This document shows positions 34,756 through 43,158 of a DNA stretch of 64,000 bases, in pieces; within the stretch, counting starts at the first letter, position 1; each line of letters opens with the position of its first letter. The stretch covers positions 44,611 through 108,610 of the forward strand of contig JAPOQU010000019.1 in assembly GCA_026710545.1 (NCBI GenBank), read 5' to 3'. The position numbers were made by a program, and so were the translations under genes. The DNA is from Gammaproteobacteria bacterium. Its GTDB lineage: Bacteria; Pseudomonadota; Gammaproteobacteria; Eutrophobiales; Eutrophobiaceae. Below the pieces are notes generated by a model. That model was not told the DNA's origin. It ran no database searches and saw only the letters and a program-made list of their open reading frames with translations.

Positions 34756-36705
34756 TTATGACATATCCAATATCTGTTTTGCTGCCCGTTCTCCTTCTTC
34801 TGCGGCCGTGTTCCACAATTGCGCACCGGTGAGTTCGGAATGGCCGAAAGCGATACGGCCATGGGGCTCGCGGATGATGTCACTGGCGGATTTTTTCCCG
34901 TCCTTGCCGTAGTAGAAGCCGGGAGGAGAAACCACGTAGGCATGTCCCCAGCGGTTGGAAACTATGCCGGCTATGTCCCGCTTCGCATCAAAACCATAGG
35001 AAGCAAACATCTTGTTGAACTGCTCGCGGACACCACGTTCAACAGCGGCGAACGGCAGGCTGAAGAGCTGCATTCGTGCGGCCGTAGCCTGCTGGTCTAG
35101 CGGAAGCCCGGGAATGCAGAAAGAATTGTACATGGTCAATACGGTGGGTTTGCCGGGATCAAGCGGCATCGGCTCTTTGCCATCGATGATCATCTGCTTG
35201 CGCAGGGTGAAGAACCAGCCATAACCTTCAAACCAGCGCACGGCAGCGGCGCCCATCCTGTCGAGGAATTTCCAGTTGCGCAGGGCAATATTAATAGTGT
35301 GTATCGGTGCATGGTGGAAAGAGGCCATGGCTTCACGGTGTTCCGGCGGCAGGTCTTTGCATATGATTCTGTTTACCCACTGACCTGAAGCCATTACCAC
35401 GTTTTTCGCCTTGATCCTGTGTAACTTCCCGTCCCGGTAATAGATTACCGAAACGCTTTTCGCAGAAGCGGGAGAGCCGTCGTGCATGACACCGGCCACG
35501 GTACTGGACAGGCGGATACGGGTCGGGTGGCCGGCCCGGTCCAGTTGTTTCCAGTCGACAGGTTTAAACAGCACATCGGTGAGTGAGTTGCCGCCTGTTA
35601 TGGCTTTGGGAATCATCGCCTTCACCATATGGCGGGCCACCCCCGTATTGCCGCCGGGAAAACTCGCCAGGTACAGGTATTCGGTGGGATCTTCAAAACC
35701 TGCCTCGCGCTTGTAGGAAAGTACCCCGGGCTGGATGAATTCATAGGCGGAATAGGCGGAGATGACATCGGCGCCCAGGCCGCATCCCATCGCTGCCGTC
35801 TGTGGATTCAGGTAGGGTTCAACATCCCTGGACACACCCACGTGCCTGGTCAAGAACTCGCTGTAGGTCATGCTGTCCAGCCAGTGGTGCCAATCGTCCT
35901 TGACCGGGATATCCTTGTAGAGTTCCATTTGCATGTATTCGCGCTTCAGCTTGTCGGAGATGGGCGCGCCCTTGAAACCCGTATTCCAGGGATTCATGAC
36001 CATGCCGTGGCCTTCATAGTAGTGAGCCTGGTCAGCCATTTCCCAGGCGACGTGCATGGGGCCGTAAATCTCTTTCGGAATCTTGAGATCGCTGTTCTTT
36101 GCCGCCTGGTACTTGAAATCCTGGGGCAGACCGAGCTTATCCCAGTAACGGTGGTGCCAACCAATAGGCTTGGTGCGGTTAGGCGGAAAAACCGTGCCGT
36201 TTGAGCCCTGTGGACCCCAGAGATGGACGCCGTCCACTTCAAACTCGTTCTGTTTCGCTTCTCCACCGAAAATTGCATGGTTGTCCAGTATCAGTACCGA
36301 ACCCTCCGGCCGGTCTTCGTGGTAACGATATGCCGCACTCAGACCGGAAAAACCGCCACCTACCACGACAAGGTCATAGGTCTCGTTGGAATCGATGGCA
36401 TCCTTGAACATCTTTTCATAGCTGCCGTTACGGATACCATGGCCGTCGTTGATGACCTCGTGGGTATTGCCGTTTGCGTTGCTGTAATCCCCGATACCAC
36501 CGGGGCCGGTCCAGTCCGGACCCACACCTGTGAGGGGTTGGGGCATGGTCTGCGCGCTGGCCCGGCCGATAAATGCAGGCGCCTTGGCGTACATCAGCGC
36601 GGCGCCGGTACCGATAAGCGAGCTGCCGATGAAATCCCGGCGGGTGATGCTGGAATCAAGACCCAGTAACTTGTCTTCGCGTTCGTTTGATTTTTTCTTG
36701 TCCAT
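34756..36705 (-). CDS. Tat-exported FAD-dependent oxidoreductase, resembling spermidine dehydrogenase
   Basis: 649 residues. The N-terminus carries a twin-arginine motif (SITRRDFIG at about 19-27) and then a hydrophobic region ending AQT. The Rossmann FAD-binding site is VVVGGGFSGLSAAYRYHE (about 113-130), and the FAD C-terminal segment is GRIAFGHSELTGAQLWNTAAEEGERAA. The N-terminal layout (LGLDSSITRRDF) resembles Pseudomonas spermidine dehydrogenase SpdH, recalled from memory. A periplasmic amine or alcohol oxidase role is inferred. It lies downstream of TonB receptor 2. Confidence 0.78.
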   Translation of the reverse strand: MDKKKSNEREDKLLGLDSSITRRDFIGSSLIGTGAALMYAKAPAFIGRASAQTMPQPLTGVGPDWTGPGGIGDYSNANGNTHEVINDGHGIRNGSYEKMFKDAIDSNETYDLVVVGGGFSGLSAAYRYHEDRPEGSVLILDNHAIFGGEAKQNEFEVDGVHLWGPQGSNGTVFPPNRTKPIGWHHRYWDKLGLPQDFKYQAAKNSDLKIPKEIYGPMHVAWEMADQAHYYEGHGMVMNPWNTGFKGAPISDKLKREYMQMELYKDIPVKDDWHHWLDSMTYSEFLTRHVGVSRDVEPYLNPQTAAMGCGLGADVISAYSAYEFIQPGVLSYKREAGFEDPTEYLYLASFPGGNTGVARHMVKAMIPKAITGGNSLTDVLFKPVDWKQLDRAGHPTRIRLSSTVAGVMHDGSPASAKSVSVIYYRDGKLHRIKAKNVVMASGQWVNRIICKDLPPEHREAMASFHHAPIHTINIALRNWKFLDRMGAAAVRWFEGYGWFFTLRKQMIIDGKEPMPLDPGKPTVLTMYNSFCIPGLPLDQQATAARMQLFSLPFAAVERGVREQFNKMFASYGFDAKRDIAGIVSNRWGHAYVVSPPGFYYGKDGKKSASDIIREPHGRIAFGHSELTGAQLWNTAAEEGERAAKQILDMS

Positions 36706-36735
36706 GGTAACTCCCCGCCAGGATGGAAATAAAGA

Positions 36736-36770
36736 TGCCGGCTATCTACTGGATTTCGATAGCCAGCATA
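36736..36770 (-). terminator. Stem-loop between TonB receptor 2 and the exported oxidoreductase
   Basis: Arms 36736-36747 and 36759-36770 pair at 11 of 12 positions around an 11-nt loop. On the minus strand the stem is followed by CTTTATTT, only moderately U-rich. It may terminate or attenuate transcription from the receptor gene into the oxidoreductase gene. Confidence 0.4.
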
Positions 36771-36821
36771 ATAATGGTACCGGTTCTATTACATAACAAA
36801 CCTTTTTGATAATGAAGAGTT

Positions 36822-39062
36822 TTAGAATCTATAAGCCAGTGATCCTCCCACCTGGCGCGGTGGTCCGTAAACCTCCCAATCAATCCCGAATACCGCGAAG
36901 TCAAGGTTGTAAATAAGGAACTCTTCATCCAGGAGGTTTCGGGCCCAGAACGATAGTTCCCAGTCTCCAATTGCATAAGTGGTACGCGCGTTAAGTAAAG
37001 CATACGACTCCTGCTTGGTCACAGGCGCGTTTGACGCTTCCATAAACTGATCGGCATTCCAATTTCCGTCGAATTGAAGTGTTAAATTGCCTGCGGCGAC
37101 ATCAGTGTTGTAGCTGAGCAGCCAGTTGAAACTCACGTCCGGCGCTTGCGGCAAGTCTACATCTGTCACACCTGACCCTGGACGAACGCCCGGAACAAAG
37201 TCAATTTCAGAGTCGATAACCGCAACGCCAAGGTTAATGTTCCAGTGTTCGTTGGGCGTGTAGGCGAGTTCTACTTCTCCGCCATAGGAAGTGGCATCTG
37301 TATTGGTAATCTGGGCCGCTACATTTAACAGCGAAAACGACTGGTAATCATCATAGTCATAGTGATAAACCGCTGCATTGAGGCGGGCCTTGCCGTCAAG
37401 CAGGGTTGATTTATAACCTAACTCGTAGGAAAGCAGGGTTTCCTCATGATGCTGGAAGTCTTCCGGATTTACGCTATCGCTGAGCGACCAGCTACCGCCT
37501 TTGATACCCCGGTTGAAAGCGGCGTACAACAAAGTATCGCCGAACTTATAGTTGAGCTGCAAACGGCCCGCCCAATCGCCATAATCTATTTGATCATCAC
37601 CGTCGTAGGGTGTTCCCGCAAGATGTACCGACGAGTCAAACACTATAGTGCCGTCCGGACAGGGCGGCGCTGTCGCTCTATCGGGATCACCCGGGCATCC
37701 GTTAGTAAAATCCAGGGTACTGGTGACAAAATCGATTTCCTTGTCATCCTCCGACCAGCGAAAACCGGCAATCAATGTCAGATTGTCTGAAAAGTCAAAC
37801 TCCGCTTCACCGAAAACAGACCAGTTTTTGGAATCCATATCGCCCATCTGGGGTCCGAGTCCTGTTGGGTCACCAATACTACCGACACCGCCGGATTCAA
37901 GGAAACCATCAAACTCGACATCCAGAAAATACAAGCCTGTCACCCAGCGCGTCCTGTCCGTTGAGCCGGATAGCCTCAGCTCGTGCGACCATTGCTCATA
38001 GTCGGCAATAAATACGGCCGGGAAGAAGAACAGGCCGCCACCCGCATCTTCCTTGTAGTCTTTTTCCAAATCCACATAGGCCCCCACGTACTGCAACTCC
38101 ATGTCATTTGCGAATTCATGTTTTAAATTCGCGGTATAGATGGTCGCCTCGCGGTTATATCCGACATCAGGATCGGAGGAAAAATGCCTGTGCACATCCC
38201 CGGTTAAGGTATCACCCTCAGCAATACCCAAAAGGGTGGGGGGAGTGCCTGACGTGTCCGGTGTGGTGAACCTGAATACATACTGTCCGGTTCCAACGTC
38301 ATTATCTTCGGTGTGTTGTATTTGCAAATCAAGCAAGGTTTTTTCCGACAGGTCAATTTGCAGATTCCCGCGTACAACAAATCCATCATTTTCACCCCCA
38401 TCCCTGCCGGTAGCCGGCTGGCCCGAAAAGGGGTGATTTCCTGCCTTGATATAACCGTCGGTTTTTTGCATACGCCCTGCAATTCGGCCGCGCACCGAAT
38501 CACTGAAAGCCCCACCGACAGCGCCTTCAAGCACCCTGTCATCACGTTCGCCATAAGACGCTTTAAAGTAACCGTTCCACTCATCTTCGGTTGCCTTCCT
38601 GGAGCGAAAATGGATCAGGCCACCGGTGGCGTTCCGGCCAAACAAGGTGCCTTGCGGCCCGCGCAGAACTTCGGTAGCTGCCATGTCGAACATCTGAATA
38701 TTGAGGGCATTCATGCTGCCGAGATACACATCGTCAGCATAGACGGCGACAGGCGCTTCCAGGTGATCCTGAAAGTTATTCTGTGAAATACCACGCAGAT
38801 TAAAGACGGTGAAACCGGGGTTATAAGAATTCATCTGCAGGGCCGGCACCTGCTGAAACAATTCCTGCGATGTGTTGAATCCCAGAGCTTCCATCTGTTC
38901 GCCGGAAAAAGCTGTCACGGAAATACCGACATCCTGTAAACTCTGTTCCCGCTTTTGTGCAGTAACAACGACTTCTTCCAGAAGTTGGGCACTGATCTGT
39001 GGAGAAACAAAAATGGATAACAGTAACAGCAGTTGCAGATTTGTTCGGAGTTGAAATTTCAT
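36822..39062 (-). CDS. TonB-dependent outer-membrane receptor 2
   Basis: 746 residues from ATG 39062 (Shine-Dalgarno AAGGGGA upstream). Signal peptide MKFQLRTNLQLLLLLSIFVS with cleavage near ISAQL, then plug motif LEEVVVTAQKREQSLQDVGI and EVLRGPQGTLFGRNATGGLIHF, and a barrel ending GGSLAYRF. It resembles receptor 1 in the plug. It is divergent from the GST/reductive dehalogenase group, with two operator-like dyads in the shared promoter region. Confidence 0.93.
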   Translation of the reverse strand: MKFQLRTNLQLLLLLSIFVSPQISAQLLEEVVVTAQKREQSLQDVGISVTAFSGEQMEALGFNTSQELFQQVPALQMNSYNPGFTVFNLRGISQNNFQDHLEAPVAVYADDVYLGSMNALNIQMFDMAATEVLRGPQGTLFGRNATGGLIHFRSRKATEDEWNGYFKASYGERDDRVLEGAVGGAFSDSVRGRIAGRMQKTDGYIKAGNHPFSGQPATGRDGGENDGFVVRGNLQIDLSEKTLLDLQIQHTEDNDVGTGQYVFRFTTPDTSGTPPTLLGIAEGDTLTGDVHRHFSSDPDVGYNREATIYTANLKHEFANDMELQYVGAYVDLEKDYKEDAGGGLFFFPAVFIADYEQWSHELRLSGSTDRTRWVTGLYFLDVEFDGFLESGGVGSIGDPTGLGPQMGDMDSKNWSVFGEAEFDFSDNLTLIAGFRWSEDDKEIDFVTSTLDFTNGCPGDPDRATAPPCPDGTIVFDSSVHLAGTPYDGDDQIDYGDWAGRLQLNYKFGDTLLYAAFNRGIKGGSWSLSDSVNPEDFQHHEETLLSYELGYKSTLLDGKARLNAAVYHYDYDDYQSFSLLNVAAQITNTDATSYGGEVELAYTPNEHWNINLGVAVIDSEIDFVPGVRPGSGVTDVDLPQAPDVSFNWLLSYNTDVAAGNLTLQFDGNWNADQFMEASNAPVTKQESYALLNARTTYAIGDWELSFWARNLLDEEFLIYNLDFAVFGIDWEVYGPPRQVGGSLAYRF

Positions 39063-39093
39063 GTCATTTCCCCTTGGAGTTGGCTGAAAATAA

Positions 39094-39140
39094 TTGCGCA
39101 TTTGCGCTAACTTCTATTTATAGTGCATATGCGCTATAAT
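39094..39140. promoter_or_regulatory. Two tandem operator-like sites and a -10 box in the TonB receptor/GST divergent promoter
   Basis: GCGCATTTGCGCTA (39096-39109) and GTGCATATGCGCTA (39123-39136) match at 12 of 14 positions. Both are centred on imperfect dyads and lie 27 bp apart. A consensus TATAAT (39135-39140) overlaps the second. The spacing places both on one face of the helix within about half a turn, a pattern usual for repressor pairs. A TetR-type repressor binding here is inference. Confidence 0.6.
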
Positions 39141-39192
39141 ATCAAGCAAAATTGGACAAACTACTGCGACAAAAACCTGAAGGTAAACAGAC

Positions 39193-39966
39193 ATGCCAAT
39201 ACGACCAACCGATGACCCTGAAATAAAATCCATGAAAGGGATCAATCTCTATCATTACAGTCAGTCCAATTGTTCCATGCGCATTCGACTACTGCTTGAG
39301 GAAAAAGGTCTGCCCTGGACAAGTCACTATGTTGACCTGGATACACAGGCAAACTTAACAGAAGATTATTTCAAATTACATCCCCACGGTTTAGTGCCCA
39401 CTATCGTGCACGATGGTGAAATCGTCTATGAATCATCAGACATTCTTCGTTACCTGGAAGAGAAATACCCCGAAACACCACTGATTCCTGCAGATGAAGA
39501 ACAACGTAACGAAATGGAAAAGTGGTTAGATATTACCAAGGACATACATGTTAGGGTGATCAAGGTCTGGGTCTATGGTAAGGAAAAATATACCTCCAAG
39601 ACACCAGAGTCCATGAAGGAATACGAAAAAATACAACCCAGCCAGGAACTCATTGATTTTCATAAGATGACGCTGGCAGAGGGGCATATTCCCCAGGAAA
39701 AAATTGATGAGGCCGATGAAATACTCCGCAGTTACTTTTCCATGATTGAAAATAACCTGAAGAAATACCAATGGATTGCCGGTGATACGATGAGCCTTGC
39801 CGATATCGCCTGGATACCCAATTATACCTTGCTTAATATGTTTGGGTTTCCTTTCGAGAACTATCCCCAGGTGATGAAGTGGATCGACAAGCTTGTCAAT
39901 CGACCCAGTTATGAAGCTGCTATTCTCAAGTGGTTTGACTATGTACCGGCTCAGGATCAAGGGTAG
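39193..39966 (+). CDS. Glutathione S-transferase with Cys active-site motif
   Basis: 257 residues. An N-terminal thioredoxin-like domain carries LYHYSQSNCSMRIRLLLEEKG, in which C27 stands where LinD/PcpC-type reductive dehalogenases have their catalytic Cys (S-x-C-S-M-R/K). HGLVPTIVHDGEIVYESSDIL gives the cis-Pro and glutathione-binding S-S-D. The helical C-terminal domain shows LADIAWIP. The RBS GAAGG precedes ATG 39193. It may dechlorinate or open halogenated hydroquinones or act on an ether; the substrate is not determined. Confidence 0.82.
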   Translation: MPIRPTDDPEIKSMKGINLYHYSQSNCSMRIRLLLEEKGLPWTSHYVDLDTQANLTEDYFKLHPHGLVPTIVHDGEIVYESSDILRYLEEKYPETPLIPADEEQRNEMEKWLDITKDIHVRVIKVWVYGKEKYTSKTPESMKEYEKIQPSQELIDFHKMTLAEGHIPQEKIDEADEILRSYFSMIENNLKKYQWIAGDTMSLADIAWIPNYTLLNMFGFPFENYPQVMKWIDKLVNRPSYEAAILKWFDYVPAQDQG

Positions 39967-39974
39967 TTGGGGCC

Positions 39975-39998
39975 GGGGACAGAATTAATTCTGTCCCC
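39975..39998. repeat. Dispersed 24-bp perfect palindrome (GGGGACAGAATT arm)
   Basis: Perfect, spacerless inverted repeat between the two GST genes, 8 bp after the first stop. Same family as 6282-6305 with AATT in place of TTTAAA at the centre. Hairpin formation between co-directional genes could stabilise or attenuate the transcript. Confidence 0.9.
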
Positions 39999-40019
39999 GA
40001 ATTTACACAGTGTGAGGAG

Positions 40020-40847
40020 ATGCCCGTGATTGAACTCTATTATCTCGAAGAAGCGGATTCCATCTGTTCCAACCGCCCCCGCATGACGTTCGTGGAAAAA
40101 GATATCAATGACTGGGTGCCGCGCAGGATGTCGCTTATGAATCGGGATCAATTCAAGCCGGAGTATCTCAGGCTTAACCCGAAAGCCCAGGTACCTGCCC
40201 TGGTTCATGACGGACGGGTTATTCGTGAGTCTTCCATTATCTGTGAGTATATTGATGATCTGAAAACAGAACCTGCGCTGAAACCGAAAGACAAGGCCGA
40301 AGTGGCGCATATGCGCGAGTGGATCAAGGAAATGGATGAATCCGGGTACCAGGCCACTGCATCGCTTAATTTCGTCACCAAGTTCCGGTTGACGCAGGAC
40401 ATAGAAAAAATGGAGGAACGCTGGAAGCGGGTTGTCGATCTGGATCGCTTGCACCGGCAGCAATCCTGTATTCGTGAAGGGATGGATTCCTTATACGTGG
40501 TGCGTGCTATCGCCTTCTTCGATCGAATCCTGGGAAAGATAGACGCCGCCATGGCGGATGGCAGGCAATGGGTCATGGGTGACCAACTGACCCTGGTTGA
40601 AACAAACTATGCGCCTTTTATCAAGGTTGTCGAGCTGTTGCGTCTGATCCACCTGTTTCTGGAAGGCAGGCCTTATGCAAGCGCCTGGTGGGAACGACTG
40701 ACGTCACGTCCCAGCTACGCAATATTGGACGATTATCCGGGACAACGTGAAGACGATGAACAGGTTCATGCGGTATCGGGCGCACAGGTTGCAGACCGGG
40801 TTGCAGACATCATTCAGGAGACTAGAGAGCGACTGAACTCTAAGTGA
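40020..40847 (+). CDS. Glutathione S-transferase, possible reductive dehalogenase (PcpC/LinD-like)
   Basis: 275 residues. The N-terminus IELYYLEEADSICSNRPRMTF carries C16 in an S-I-C-S motif, as in tetrachlorohydroquinone dehalogenase PcpC (from memory). PKAQVPALVHDGRVIRESSIIC supplies the cis-Pro and E-S glutathione motif. The C-terminal helical domain is longer than in GST 1. A good ribosome site (GAGGAG) precedes ATG 40020. The context of hydroquinone ring cleavage and a reductive dehalogenase supports glutathione-dependent dehalogenation, but this is inference. Confidence 0.78.
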   Translation: MPVIELYYLEEADSICSNRPRMTFVEKDINDWVPRRMSLMNRDQFKPEYLRLNPKAQVPALVHDGRVIRESSIICEYIDDLKTEPALKPKDKAEVAHMREWIKEMDESGYQATASLNFVTKFRLTQDIEKMEERWKRVVDLDRLHRQQSCIREGMDSLYVVRAIAFFDRILGKIDAAMADGRQWVMGDQLTLVETNYAPFIKVVELLRLIHLFLEGRPYASAWWERLTSRPSYAILDDYPGQREDDEQVHAVSGAQVADRVADIIQETRERLNSK

Positions 40848-40878
40848 CCAGGGTTCTGCACAAAATGTAACTCATGCC

Positions 40879-40902
40879 GGGGACAGAATTAATTCTGTCC
40901 CC
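40879..40902. repeat. Dispersed 24-bp perfect palindrome (GGGGACAGAATT arm), second copy
   Basis: Identical in its 24 bases to the copy at 39975-39998. It lies between GST 2 and the reductive dehalogenase gene. The two copies bracket the GST 2 gene, so recombination between them could delete or duplicate it. Confidence 0.9.
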
Positions 40903-40950
40903 TAATTTGCATTATTAACATGACCCCTTCAGGATATTGGAGACCGCCCA

Positions 40951-43158
40951 ATGCCAAAACTTTTTTCAAGCAGGAATCGCGCCCCCCACCTCGGCCCCTA
41001 TCCGCTGGAACGTCTGCCGCGATCCAACAGTGCGCCATCCACCGAAGGCCTGGCCGAGACACCGCCCTTGCGTTTACCCGCGCCGGAGAACCCCTACAGC
41101 ATAGCCAATTCCTTCGCCCGGTTTTTTGAGCTCTACCGCAGGTTGCGCAACGGCGAGGTGCGCGCACAGGCAGCAAGCATCCCGTCGGACCCGGAAGAAC
41201 GCCTGCGCCACCTGAAGAGCCTCAGTTATTTTCTCGATGCCAGCCAGGTTGGCGCCTGTCTTATCCCTGGGGACGCTCGGCTTGGCCGCACCGTGGGTAT
41301 CGATTTCGATGTGGGCCCAGACAGTGCTTACGGTGATCAGCAGTATATGTACTCGCCCTCAAAGAATGGGTCAGCAGAGGAGGACAGCGCAACCGACTGC
41401 AGCCACCATGACTACGCGCTGGCCATACTGGTTGAATACACACGCGATCCTTCACTGCAGGATCCACTGGCTGAGGAAATGCACGCCAGCCAGGCGGCCC
41501 GTGCAGCGGCCCGGGCGGCGGAGGTCGCCGTCGTCATAGCCATGTACCTGCGGCGTCTTGGCTGGCCGGCCTGCGCACACATGGCGAACGCCGGTGATCT
41601 CGATACTCGATCTATCCTGCTCAATGCCGGTCTTGCGGAAATCAAAACTATCGGTGGCAGCAGGCGCATAGCCAATCCTTTCCTGGGCGAACGTTTCGGT
41701 GCCGCTCTCGTATCGACCAGCCTCGAAATGGGCGTCGACCGGCCGCTGGCCGTCCGCGGACTGCTCTCCGAGCTTCTGGCGCGTCCTGCCCGGTGGTTGG
41801 GTGTTGGCGGCGCCCGTCCGGGATGGGGCCGGCTCAACGGCGCTCATAGAGGGCTTGCCGAAGGAATCTATCCTATGGAACGCATCAAGCGCGTCGATGC
41901 ACCGACAACGCGTATCAATGCCGGTGATATCCAACGCCAACCAAAACGCGCCGAGTTCTTCACGCGCGCCGCGTTCGGTGACATCGGTTCCGGCGCGGAA
42001 CGTGAAATGCACCACGGCCGCTTCAGTGAAAAAGAACCCATCGGAGCGACCATGTCTGCAGTAGCTGCCGAGATGATTCCGCTGCAGTACGGAGAGCCGG
42101 CAGAAGGCCATGCAAGCGGCAGTGACGACCCCTGGGCCAATGCAGCCCGCATCCGCGCGCTAAGCCATTTCCTCGGCGCCGATATCGTCGGCATAACGCC
42201 TGCCTACGAGCATACCTGGTATTCGCACCACATGGATGGCAAGCCCATCGAACCGTATCATAAGAACGCCATTGTACTGGTACTCGACCAGAGCCAGGAA
42301 ACCATGTCGGGTTCCAGCGGCGACGACTGGATCAGCAATTCCCAGAGTTTCCGCGCCTACATGCGCGGCGCTTTTCTTGCCAGTGTCATTGCCGAACATA
42401 TTCGAGGTTTGGGTTGGTCCGCTCGCTCGCATACCGTTTGGGAAGAAGACGTGCTGCACATTCCACTGTGTATCCACAGCGGCATCGGCGAACTCAGCCG
42501 CATCGGCGAAACAGTGCTCAATCCGTTCCTGGGACCGCGTTTCAAGGACTCCATCGTCACCACCGACATGCCCCTGGCCGCCGACAAATATGTCGATTTC
42601 GGCTTGCAGGATTTTTGTAACCAGTGCAATAAATGCGCTCGTGAGTGCCCCTGCGATGCCATCCCTTATGGCGACAAAATCCTGTTTAACGGCTATGAAA
42701 TCTGGAAGCCGGACGTGCAGCGCTGTGCCAACTACCGCATCACCAATCCGGCCGGCGCCGTTTGCGGCCGCTGTATGGCGACCTGTCCCTTCCAGGCGGA
42801 GAATACCCTGTTCAACCGGGCATTGCTGTGGGCGGGAATACACTTGCCGTTCGCACGGACCAGCCTGGCGAAATTCGATGACTGGCGCGGTAATGGTGAG
42901 ATGAACCCGGTAAAAAAATGGTGGTGGGACCTGGAAGAGGTTGATGGCAAACTGGCGCCGGCAAAGAAGGTGAACGCCCGGCCGTTGTTCTTCAAACCCG
43001 GCGCTGCAAGGAAAAAGGAACACAAGGTCGCGGTATTTCCGCCGCACCTGTCTCCGCCTGCCGACTGCAACGAGGCATTTCCCGTTGACCGAAAGGCTGG
43101 TCTCGCTGCCCAACAACAATGTGCTGCTGCGCTGCAGCAGATGGAGAAAGAACAATGA
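40951..43158 (+). CDS. rdhA: Cobalamin-dependent reductive dehalogenase, cytoplasmic catabolic type (BhbA/NpRdhA-like)
   Basis: 735 residues. Two [4Fe-4S] motifs lie at C556-C559-C562-C566 (CNQCNKCARECP) and C592, C605-C608-C612 (CGRCMATCP), as in RdhA and related B12 enzymes. No twin-arginine signal is present, so it is cytoplasmic, unlike respiratory RdhA. The N-terminal half (about 60-290) and the C-terminal half (about 395-550) are homologous: both contain an HFLxAxxVGxxP-like segment, RGLGW/RRLGWxAxxH and NPFLGxRFxxxxVxT. This internal duplication is known in the aerobic catabolic group. There is no RdhB anchor and no fused flavin reductase. It overlaps the MetE-like gene by ATGA. Epoxyqueuosine reductase is excluded by length. 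Confidence 0.85.
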   Translation: MPKLFSSRNRAPHLGPYPLERLPRSNSAPSTEGLAETPPLRLPAPENPYSIANSFARFFELYRRLRNGEVRAQAASIPSDPEERLRHLKSLSYFLDASQVGACLIPGDARLGRTVGIDFDVGPDSAYGDQQYMYSPSKNGSAEEDSATDCSHHDYALAILVEYTRDPSLQDPLAEEMHASQAARAAARAAEVAVVIAMYLRRLGWPACAHMANAGDLDTRSILLNAGLAEIKTIGGSRRIANPFLGERFGAALVSTSLEMGVDRPLAVRGLLSELLARPARWLGVGGARPGWGRLNGAHRGLAEGIYPMERIKRVDAPTTRINAGDIQRQPKRAEFFTRAAFGDIGSGAEREMHHGRFSEKEPIGATMSAVAAEMIPLQYGEPAEGHASGSDDPWANAARIRALSHFLGADIVGITPAYEHTWYSHHMDGKPIEPYHKNAIVLVLDQSQETMSGSSGDDWISNSQSFRAYMRGAFLASVIAEHIRGLGWSARSHTVWEEDVLHIPLCIHSGIGELSRIGETVLNPFLGPRFKDSIVTTDMPLAADKYVDFGLQDFCNQCNKCARECPCDAIPYGDKILFNGYEIWKPDVQRCANYRITNPAGAVCGRCMATCPFQAENTLFNRALLWAGIHLPFARTSLAKFDDWRGNGEMNPVKKWWWDLEEVDGKLAPAKKVNARPLFFKPGAARKKEHKVAVFPPHLSPPADCNEAFPVDRKAGLAAQQQCAAALQQMEKEQ

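Noticed and set aside
40951..43158. Epoxyqueuosine reductase (QueG) instead of reductive dehalogenase
   Set aside because: Length, internal duplication and absence of the QueG C-terminal HEAT-like part argue against it, although both share B12 and two [4Fe-4S] motifs.
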